Below are positions 42,767-50,488 of a stretch of 64,000 nt of DNA, one piece after another; the first letter of the stretch is position 1; each line of letters opens with the position of its first letter. Source of the stretch: Mycoplasma todarodis (GTDB lineage Bacteria; Bacillota_I; Bacilli_A; Mycoplasmatales; Metamycoplasmataceae); assembly GCF_004335995.1 (NCBI RefSeq), contig NZ_PSZP01000001.1, forward strand, positions 26,311 to 90,310, in the 5' to 3' direction. The position numbers and the translations under genes were made by a program. The notes beneath the pieces are model-generated. The model was given only the letters and a program-made list of their open reading frames with translations. It made no database searches and had not been told where the DNA came from.

Positions 42767-43310
42767 TTTTCTCCTTTAAAATTATTTTTTTATTCTCTTG
42801 AATATATTTAACTTTTCCTCTTTTCTTATTGTTAGAGTTATTATTCAAGTGAAGCGTCAATTCTTTTCCTCAAGCATCAACACCTTTTATAGATTTCTTG
42901 CTAATGCTTTTAGGAAATTTGATAATTGAAATCTTACCTTTACTATCCTCGATTATTTTTTTAATCACCTTTTCTTCTTTACTTAAAACTCAAGTTTTTT
43001 CAAAAATGAAATATATATTTTTTATTTTGTCATTTTTATACAACTCCATAAAGCATTTAAAACATGGGGCTAAAGTTACTACAATATCAAAAGGAGCACC
43101 TTTTTTTATTTTGTCAATTTCTTCCAAAAGCAATATTTCAGCATGTTTTGCTTTGGAATTATTTTTCTGAGATTCATTTCAACAATGCCCAAAAAATAGA
43201 CCTTTCTTTTCATTAAAAGCCATCGCCATCACAGGCACAGCTCTTTTATCATCTTTTTTATATTTTTCAAATTGAGTATTTAACTCTTTACCTAATTTTG
43301 TTAGTTTCAT
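42738..43310 (-). CDS. Cytidine-deaminase-fold protein
   Basis: 190 residues, AGGGG ribosome site. HAE at residues 56-58 and PCFKC at 82-86 form the zinc site of the cytidine deaminase superfamily: His and two Cys as ligands, Glu58 as proton shuttle. Strand and helix order around them also fits (AMAFNEKKGLFFGH before, DIVVTLAPC between). The last ~50 residues are very basic (NNKKRGKVKYIQ, KNETKTKK), suggesting nucleic-acid contact. Possible substrates are free nucleotides, as in antiphage dCMP/dCTP deaminases, or RNA/DNA. It overlaps the KAP gene by 29 bases. Confidence 0.75.
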
Positions 43311-43318
43311 ATTTACCC

Positions 43319-43699
43319 CTAATATATCGTTTGTATTTCATCTTCAACCTCCATACGACCATTCATTTTTATTTCTCCATTATTAGATATTTTTTGACTG
43401 GCTGGGGTGATTGAGAAGAATTGCCCATCAACATATCCAGACATTTCATTTATTTTTTCTTTGTTACACCTTATGCAAAGTGGTTGCAAATTTTTGTAAT
43501 TATCAGAACCTCTCCTTTTAGCTTTCCATGGGTTTTTTGGTCAAATATGATCCAATGTTCAGCCAAATTGCGTTGTTCTATCATAATGAGTTCAAATAAT
43601 CCTGTGTCCAAATGCGTCTCGTGCTTCGTTGACAACTCCAAAGTAGTTGTCCCATACTTTTCTTTCAATACCATGATCTCCATATCTATTTCCAGACAT
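43319..43699 (-). CDS. HNH endonuclease, first gene of the operon
   Basis: 126 residues behind a GAGG site. HNH core: GWTLDHIWP (Asp50, His51), then NYKNLQPLCIRCNKEK (Asn70, Cys75, Cys78, Asn79), with the zinc-binding pair partly reduced. Eight bases separate it from the deaminase-like gene. A shorter paralogue lies at 47006-47311 and shares the DHIWP, EK-xE-G and FS pattern. Expected to cut or nick DNA; stand-alone small HNH proteins can also be toxins. Confidence 0.75.
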
Positions 43700-43758
43700 A
43701 GTGATACCTCCTTATTTGCTCAGTTTCTTTCCTCTTGAGGTGAGCATACAACAAGAGT

Positions 43759-43787
43759 TTGAAGGAAGGTTAATTCACTTCCTTCAA
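43759..43787. promoter_or_regulatory. Inverted repeat upstream of the HNH-deaminase-KAP operon
   Basis: TTGAAGGAAG (43759-43768) pairs with CTTCCTTCAA (43778-43787) between the operon and the divergent promoter. It is not followed by a T tract, so it may be an operator or a leader hairpin. Confidence 0.45.
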
Positions 43788-43843
43788 TTTAAATCTTACA
43801 AACTAAATAGACATTATTTTGTATGTTTGATATAATTCATATA
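43786..43843 (+). promoter_or_regulatory. Duplicated promoter element, copy 1
   Basis: TAGACA (43808-43813), 17 bases, TATAAT (43831-43836). Bases 43786-43843 align without gaps to 47350-47407, with about 8 differences in 58. In both places it points to the right, away from an HNH gene. Confidence 0.75.
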
Positions 43844-43949
43844 AACGATGATGCTAAGTTGTTGTCCAACATTTATTTAATAAATACAACCAATTGAGTG
43901 CGGAGATGCGTCGAAGCATTTTTAACATGAAATTCAAAAAGGAGTACAT

Positions 43950-45434
43950 ATGTTTAAAGAGGATTTTACTTTAAGAACTTTGGATACCCATCCACAAAAA
44001 ACTTTTTCACCCATGAGAATGATTTTAAGAAACGATATTTTGTATAAGGAAGTGTTGAATTTTTACGATAATCCTGGCAAAAATAAAAGGAATGAACTTA
44101 TAATTAAAACTATTTTTTCTTGAAATGAGATATTCCCTTTTGGTTTTCACACATTCTCCGAAATAGACATCAATAAAACTTTTTCTTTTTTAGATACATT
44201 CCAAGTGGTTCTTAGTTTTATTGTTAGTGGTATGGAGGAATGCAGAGAAAAAGAAATATTAGAAGACATTAGAATAGCAATGCAAGAGTTCGTAGTTTTT
44301 TCCATAAATAAAGCACATTATTCTTCACTTGCTTCCTATAGAAAAGTTATTGAAGGAACTCTTTGGATAAAACACCTATTGAAAAGAACCTTCCCAAAAG
44401 AGGGAAAAATTAACTCCAAAAAAAATATTTCAGAGCAATTAGATGAATTTCCTAATATGAAAGAATATTATAAAGTTTCAAGTAAATTAATTCACTCTAA
44501 GAAGAAATATTTTTTCAACTTTACACCAACAACAAAACAAGATGATCTAAATAACTTCTATAAATTAATAAAGAATTGTTTTGATGAGCTTTCAACTATA
44601 TATAACTCTATTTTTGACATAGATTGAATCAATGAGAACCAAGTTTTAAATCGCTTTTCAAAAATCTATAATCGTTTATTGAAATTCAATGGAACCCAAG
44701 ATTTAAATAATTATAAAATTGTACTCAAAAATAACTCAGAAGATTTCAATCATGGTCTTGCTTTATATCACTCATTAAACAAAAATAAAAATAGTGTTTT
44801 TGAGTTGCTTTTAATCAAAGATACTTATCATGACTCCTTGAATAATCACATAAAGAAAATACCTTCTTTATTTCTCAATAGAATAAATGATAACGAACCC
44901 AATTCATTTATTAAATCATTAGAAATACTTGCTAGTTTTAAAGAGTTATCTTCGTTAGGAAACGAAATGAACCTTTTGGAATCGATGAAATTCCTTACAA
45001 AATATAGGGAAACAGGATCGGAGGCTATGAAACATTTCTTAGATATGAAAATAAGACAAGAACAGAATATTAAATTATTCAAAACTGAACTTAAAGAACT
45101 AAAAAAGATTGCCTCAGAGCTTTTTATGCTCGAAAGAAATGATCCTTTTTCAAGAATTACGATAACTAGATTACTTGTTGAAGAGGTTATATTTAATATC
45201 ATAATATCTAAATCAAATAATATATTTGCTTTCAATATGCTTGTGGAAAATATGAGAAGAAAGGACAATTCTATACAGGATTTTTCAATAATACCTCATA
45301 GACATGTTGTTTTCTCCAATAGACCATTTCAATCAACGGTAGAGGGCAAATCAACAGGTAATTCAAAGACAGATTTTAAAAACCTTGCAACTCTAATTAA
45401 AAATCTTAAAGTATATTTAAAGAGATTTAAATAA
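43950..45434 (+). CDS. Unknown protein, 494 residues
   Basis: AAAAAGGAG lies seven bases before the ATG, at the end of a ~105-base leader that also encodes a 10-residue reading frame (MMLSCCPTFI, 43848-43880). Soluble, all-helical by composition. A middle segment (SYRKVIEGTLWIKHLLKR, then KLIHSKKKYFF) is faintly HEPN-like, but the RxxxxH motif is not clear. It is divergent from the HNH operon and driven by the duplicated promoter, so it may belong to the same system. Own terminator. Function not recognised. Confidence 0.65.
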
Positions 45435-45471
45435 AAAGGAAAAATACAACATAGCTGGAATAATAAATAAA

Positions 45472-45519
45472 ATATCGCTCAATATACTGATTTCGTATTA
45501 TTTTGAGCGATATTTTTTA
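45472..45519 (+). terminator. Terminator of the 494-residue protein gene
   Basis: ATATCGCTCAA (45472-45482) pairs with TTGAGCGATAT (45503-45513), then TTTTTT. Confidence 0.75.
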
Positions 45520-45624
45520 TGTTAAATTTAATCCAATACCATGAAAAAGTTTTAAAAAATGCTTATTGCTTATTTATTGGGTGTAAAATTAAAGTAACAG
45601 ATACTTTTGAGAGAGGTGGTTGTT

Positions 45625-45747
45625 ATGTTTGAAACATTTTTTAAATATATGTCAACATTTTTACCTATTTACCAAAGATTTTCAACGCTTGAAAAATGGT
45701 ATCCATTCTTTAATGCACTCCCGTTTACTTCCGCTTCATTTATTTAA
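45625..45747 (+). CDS. Small aromatic-rich peptide, 40 residues
   Basis: AGAGAGGTGG lies before the ATG. The peptide is hydrophobic and aromatic (seven Phe in the last 25 residues with FSTLEKWYPFF and LPFTSASF) and has no signal-cleavage pattern. Its Trp is encoded by TGG, unlike nearly all Trp codons around it. It is followed by a glycosyltransferase and a secreted small protein on the same strand, so it may be a peptide substrate or an antimicrobial-type peptide. Family unknown. Confidence 0.5.
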   Translation: MFETFFKYMSTFLPIYQRFSTLEKWYPFFNALPFTSASFI

Positions 45748-45812
45748 TATTCCTTTTATTCTTCCGTTGTTAAAATGCAACACTTATTTTTAGTTCCCTT
45801 GCAAGAAAGGGG

Positions 45813-46487
45813 GTGAGAACAAATATCATAAATCAAAATAATACATTCACCATAATTATTCCTTTTATGAATATGAGTGGTGAGGAAGTCCTAACTTGCC
45901 TTAATTCTTTAAAGAACCAAACATCAAAGAATTTCAAGGTCATATTCATCAATAATAATTCTAAAAGGACTAAAATAGAAGACTTTATAAAGGAAGTGAT
46001 AAAAGATAGTTTTGTTTATTCCATTCTTCATGAACCCAACCCCGGTGTTTGTAAAGCAAGGAATAAAGGATTATCAAAATTGTTATCTGGTTGAGTCCTG
46101 TTCTTGGATATAGATGATGCAATTTCAGAAAATTATATTCACGAATTAAATATGATGCCATTAGATCAATATGCAATATATAAACCATATTATTCATATA
46201 AAATGGAGGGTAAAGAATTTTTGCAAACTTCTGAAACAATTCTTAAAAAATCGTTTGATGTCGGTTTCTCATTCTTCTGACGCAAAGAATCAATGAAATT
46301 ATTTGACGAGAATTTGACATTTAATGAAACTCTTGATTTTATATTAAGCAACAACCTACATCAATTGCAGATTATTTTTATTGATGCTATATATCATTAT
46401 TATTTACAACCTAAAAAGAAATACGAAGATACCAAAGAATATCTAAAGAAAAAACATAAGAATATAAAGTTAATAAAAGCTTTATAA
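45813..46487 (+). CDS. Family 2-type glycosyltransferase (short)
   Basis: 224 residues from GTG. GT-A features: TIIIPFMN, CLNSLKNQTSKNFKVIFINNNS, EPNPGVCKARNKGL and LFLDIDDAIS with the DxD metal motif at Asp99-Asp101. The start is uncertain. AAGAAAGGGGGTGA nearly equals the perfect ribosome site but overlaps the GTG, so initiation may be at the ATC or ATA codons 12-15 bases further on. The C-terminal half is shorter than usual. It sits between two small-peptide genes, suggesting it glycosylates a peptide or makes a surface glycan. Confidence 0.7.
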
Positions 46488-46501
46488 CTTTAAGGAGTAA
46501 T

Positions 46502-46939
46502 ATGAAAAGTATTTTAGCATTACAAGCATTAACATTAGTCGCTAGCGCCGCTAATCCAACGCCAGTTGAAACAAGCATCATCAAAAAAGATGATGTAGCT
46601 CAGTCATTATTAACCAAATTAGAAGCATCAAACCCAAAAACAATTGAAGATATCACAACCATCATTATGAATTCAAAATTAACTACAGAAGTAAAAATTA
46701 AACTTTGTAAAAAAATAAATCAATATATAGAATCAAAACCAAATTCATACTATTGAAGAGAAAATTTCCCAAATCAAAAAACAACATCTCCACGTTGAGT
46801 AACACCACATGGAGTTGACGTAACAAATAGACGCACCATTATTAGTAGGAGGGACGTAGATAAAATTGGAGACTTCATAAAAGATGTGGTAGGAACGGGT
46901 TCAGATATCTCAGGTGCAATCGCTAATGCAGGTATATAA
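46502..46939 (+). CDS. Small secreted protein, 145 residues
   Basis: AAGGAG before the ATG, 14 bases after the glycosyltransferase stop. The N-terminus MKSILALQALTLVASAANP is a typical cleavable signal (ASAA). The mature part is helical, with one Cys, an RREN/SPRWVTPHG middle and a C-terminal GDFIKDVVGTGSDISGAIAN, an amphipathic Gly/Ala-rich helix like those of class II bacteriocins. No family recognised. Likely co-expressed with the glycosyltransferase. Confidence 0.6.
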
Positions 46940-46950
46940 AAATTAACTTT

Positions 46951-46984
46951 AAAAACAAACCTCTTTAATTGGGGTTTGTTTTTA
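46951..46984. terminator. Bidirectional terminator
   Basis: AAAAACAAACC (46951-46961) pairs with GGTTTGTTTTT (46973-46983), between the secreted protein gene and the convergent HNH gene. Confidence 0.75.
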
Positions 46985-47005
46985 AAAAAACCTTAGTAAA
47001 CTCTT

Positions 47006-47311
47006 TTATTTGGAAACTTTATTTTCTCCAATGTATAGCATTCCGATACCTTTGTTAACTTTATCTCATCTCACCGAAAAAGATTTACCGTTAACAATCC
47101 CCTTCACTTCATCATTTTTTTCTTGATTTGATAATGCCGACAAAGGGATTCCATTTTCTATAACATTTCTTCCGCCTTCAGCTTCTGGTCAAATATGATC
47201 TGCTTGAAAGTTATTAATATTCATATTTCTCCCAAAAACATCAACAGCAGAATTACTATAAGGGAAATATCTTTTTCATATTTTTATTCTTTGTTCTCTA
47301 TTGAAACTCAT
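47006..47311 (-). CDS. Second small HNH-type protein
   Basis: 101 residues with a near-perfect AAAGGAGGTG ribosome site. HNH core: NFQADHIWPEAEGGRN (Asp38, His39), NGIPLSAL and NQEKNDEVKG (Asn62). The zinc-binding Cys residues are absent. It is a shorter paralogue of the HNH protein at 43319-43699. It is divergent from the WYL regulator gene, as the first HNH gene is divergent from the 494-residue protein gene. Confidence 0.7.
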
Positions 47312-47349
47312 GTCACACCTCCTTTCTTTCACTATCATCTAATTAGATG

Positions 47350-47407
47350 TATTTAAATCCTACTAATTAAATAGACACTATTTTGTATGTTTGATATAAT
47401 TTGTATA
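47350..47407 (+). promoter_or_regulatory. Duplicated promoter element, copy 2
   Basis: TAGACA (47372-47377), 17 bases, TATAAT (47395-47400), then six bases and the ATG of the WYL gene. Nearly identical to 43786-43843. Confidence 0.75.
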
Positions 47408-48408
47408 TGAAAAAACTAAAAACAGGAATTGAAATATTAAAATATTTATCAGGACAAAACAAACCAATATCAGTTGAAGACATTACAAACTACTTAAACA
47501 CATCATTCGAACTTGAAAAAGACCTTAAACCAAGAAGTATCAAAGAATACCTTAGAGAGCTCTCTAATGAGCTAATTTACACCAATGGAGGTACACAAGC
47601 ACCAATCATAGAGTCAAGGAGAGGTATTGACGGTGGTTGAATGCTTACAGCGAGTGGTAGAGAAGAAATGAAACGTTTAAGTTTTAATAGTTTTAATTCA
47701 GATACATTAAATGCAATTAACGATTCATTCCAAAGAGCGATGGTTTCTGAAACCTTCTATTATAAAAACGACCTAAAGAAAGCTCGTAGTATTCTTTATG
47801 CAACAAAGAACTTCCACGAAGCGGATCATGAACACTATTTAGGTAATGGATCAGAAATAATAAAAAGCACAATTATCAAGAAACTAAAGCAAGTAGCTTT
47901 GGAAAACAAATATGCAAGAATCACCTTTAAGCATATTAGGTATTCAGTTACTGAAAAAGTTATGGATTTAAAAGTTATAAGACTTATCCATGATTTGGAT
48001 GAATCCTTTGTTGTTTGTTCTAAAGAAGGAAGTTTTGAACCAATGTATATCAATATAAGAAATGTCGCAGCAATTAAAATACTTAATAAAAGTTTTCCTA
48101 GAAAATATGAAGCTAAATTTAAAAATACTATAAACGATGATAAAAGTTCTATCAAAGTCAGAACTGAACAATGAGCAAGAATAAAAGTTATTAATCCCTT
48201 TATGTATGAAGTTATTGATTTATGAACACATGGATGTACCTTTGAGTACAGCGAAGACAGATCGATAATAACAATCAGAAGTAGTGAGCATTATAGGCTT
48301 ATGATTTTCTTATTTAGAACAATAGGTTGTGCAAAAATCTTAGATGCACATAAAATGGTAAAAGAGAGATGAAATAGGAAAGTTAACTTAATCCAACCAA
48401 TAGAATAA
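47407..48408 (+). CDS. WYL-domain transcription regulator, BrxR/CapW-like
   Basis: 333 residues, leaderless start. The N-terminal ~80 residues form a winged helix (KTGIEILKYLSGQNKPISVEDI, RSIKEYLRELS, RRGIDGGWML). A WYL domain follows at about 150-230 (YARITFKHIRY strand start, ESFVVCSKEGSFEPMYINIRNVAAIKIL) and then a C-terminal extension (FMYEVIDLW, LMIFLFRTIGCAKIL). WYL regulators of this size repress defence loci such as BREX and CBASS until infection. Its own promoter matches the one at 43786-43843, so it probably controls both. Confidence 0.75.
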
Positions 48409-48422
48409 TAATCAAATAAAAA

Positions 48423-48442
48423 AGTTGAGCATTAGCTCAACT
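48423..48442 (-). terminator. Hairpin between convergent genes
   Basis: AGTTGAGC (48423-48430), loop ATTA, GCTCAACT (48435-48442). An A run on the left gives a U tract on the minus strand. The stop codon of the next gene lies in the loop. Confidence 0.65.
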
Positions 48443-48842
48443 CTTCTTTTGGCTCTTCTTTTGACTCTTCTTTTGTTTCTTCTCTATTACTTTTATCAAT
48501 TTTTGCAAGAGCTAAAAATGAAGTTACAGAAGAAATAATAGTTAAACCGCAAATGGCGAATATTGCAGTAAATAATATCAAACTTGCTGCAGGATCATTA
48601 GGTTTTCTCTTGATAAGCATAATAACCCCAAGTACTAATAACGGAATATTGAATATACCAGCAACACCACATAAGATCGTCCCAGTTCAATTAGCATGAA
48701 AGTATTTAGTCTCAACTTTTACACCGCTATTTACTGAATCAATGCTTTCAATTACCTGCTTAATTATAAATACCATACCAATAATGGTTAAGATGGTAAC
48801 GATAATAGATAATACACCTGTTGCAATTAATCTTTTCCTCAT
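48432..48842 (-). CDS. Membrane protein, 136 residues
   Basis: AAAGGGG before the ATG. Hydrophobic segments at ~7-29, 53-75 and 83-108; the C-terminal tail is a Glu/Lys repeat (EETKEESKEEPKEELS). Topology suggests three helices with an acidic tail. It is the first gene outside the defence-type island. Function unknown. Confidence 0.65.
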
Positions 48843-48913
48843 AATACCCCTTTCGTCTTCATCTTAATTATACTACTCTAAGATTTAACTAAAAAAATAC
48901 TCAGTCTATCGAT

Positions 48914-48938
48914 TAAAAAACAACCACTTTGGTTGTTT
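48914..48938 (-). terminator. Terminator of the second YVGT protein gene
   Basis: AAACAACC (48918-48925) pairs with GGTTGTTT (48931-48938); the stop codon overlaps it. Confidence 0.7.
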
Positions 48939-50341
48939 TAATATATTGAAGTAACCGGTAGAGTTTGTGGTTGTTTTTCCATTTTGTAAATACCAGTTGA
49001 TGTACCAACATAATTAACATTTTTAATTGTTTCGACAAAACCATTAAACATATTTGGTACACCTTTTTCGACAGGAACAAGATGTCCCTTGTGAAGTCAT
49101 GCCATCTCTTTATAATTAGACGGAGTATTGCTTCTTCCAAAATCAATGCCCGTTAATAAAGTTTTTCCATTAATTTGAATCATTTTTGAATCCACACCCA
49201 TAAGAATAGGTTCCTTTTTTCCATTAGGATAAATAGCTTCAACTCATTTTAGTTTCTTGTTAACCATTTTAGTAAGAATTAAATTTTCGTCTGGGTTGTA
49301 AGCTGCCCCTACATAAATTTCTCCATTAAATTTTTTTATGAAACCATCTTTCATTTCTCTTCCATCAGGAGCCCCGTTATCATCGAAAACAGCAGGTTCG
49401 AGAACGCCATTCTTGAAAATTTGTAGCCCTGCACCCATTGTTCCATCTCCAATGTAAACCACTCCATCAATTTCTTCCATAAAACCACCATCATATGCAG
49501 ATATAGGATCATCTACAAGAACATATTTACTATTAACTATTTTGAATAGACCATTTTCATTTGCATTATAACCTTTTGCAACATATGTCACTCCGTTAAT
49601 TTCTTTAATAAAACCATTTTTAACAACATCAGTGTCTGGTGTTTTTCCATCTGCTTCAAATACCGCAGGAACAAGTTTATCATTCTCTAATTTCATTAAA
49701 CCATTTGAATTAGTCCCTACATATATAGTTCCATTAACATCTTCTATAAAACCTTCTTCAACATTTGTTTTATCGACATTCACTAATTTACCCGCTTCTA
49801 TCTTCATTAAACCATTTGTTTTAGTTCCTACATATATAGTTCCGCCAATTTCTTTCATAAAACCGTTTTCTACGTTGATGTTACTAATGTTTTTAAATGT
49901 GTATTTATGTAAAGGATCTGTTTTAGCTGGTTGTTTTGCTTTGTTTTTAGCTGGTTGTTTTGCTTTGTTTTTAGCTTTTAAATCATCTAATTCTTTCTTT
50001 AGCTTGTCTATTTCTTTTTGTTTTGCGCTAACTTGATTTTTCAAGTCATCTGTACCAGTAGCACTCTTAGCTACAGGTTTTTTAGATTCTTGTTTTAGTT
50101 TATCTATTTCTTTTTGTTTTGCTTCAACTTGATCTTTTAAATCTTGTTTTAGTTTATCTATTTCTTTTTGTTTTGCATTAGCTTGTTCTTTTGAACTAGC
50201 ATTTTCCTGTGGTGATGTTTTGGCATCATCTTTATTTTTGTTTTGGTATAAAATTACGAAAGGTACTGCTGTTGATAAAGCAACAACTGTTCCTGCGGCA
50301 AGCGCACTTAAACCAAATGCTTTCGAATTCATTTTACTCAT
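48938..50341 (-). CDS. Surface protein with coiled coil and YVGT propeller repeats
   Basis: 467 residues; the Met with GGGAGAG eight bases upstream is chosen over one ten codons earlier. Signal anchor at ~8-30, then a coiled coil (~45-140) built from near-identical AKQKEIDKLKQ units, a short KNKAKQPA repeat, and at ~150-350 six or seven propeller-type repeats (GFMKEIGGTIYVGT, GLMKIE). The C-terminal ~100 residues are a distinct domain. Unlike the relative at 2937-4616 it has no C-terminal membrane helix, so it is held by its N-terminus. Confidence 0.8.
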
Positions 50342-50467
50342 TTGTTTTCTCTCCCTTTTATTAAAGAACATTAAAAAATGCTCTTATTACTCATTAATTA
50401 TTATAGCAAACAAACTTGTATATATATGAAACAAATGTATTTCACAATTAAATTAAAAAATAAAAAA

Positions 50468-50483
50468 ACGAGATTGTTCTCGT
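50468..50483 (-). terminator. Terminator of the metalloprotease gene
   Basis: ACGAGA-TTGT-TCTCGT with a run of seven A on the left (U tract on the minus strand). Confidence 0.65.
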
Positions 50484-50488
50484 ATTTT

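Noticed and set aside
44250..44560. HEPN RNase domain in the 494-residue protein
   Set aside because: The segment is helical and has KLIHSKKK, but the RxxxxH arrangement is not convincing, so it is recorded only as a faint resemblance.
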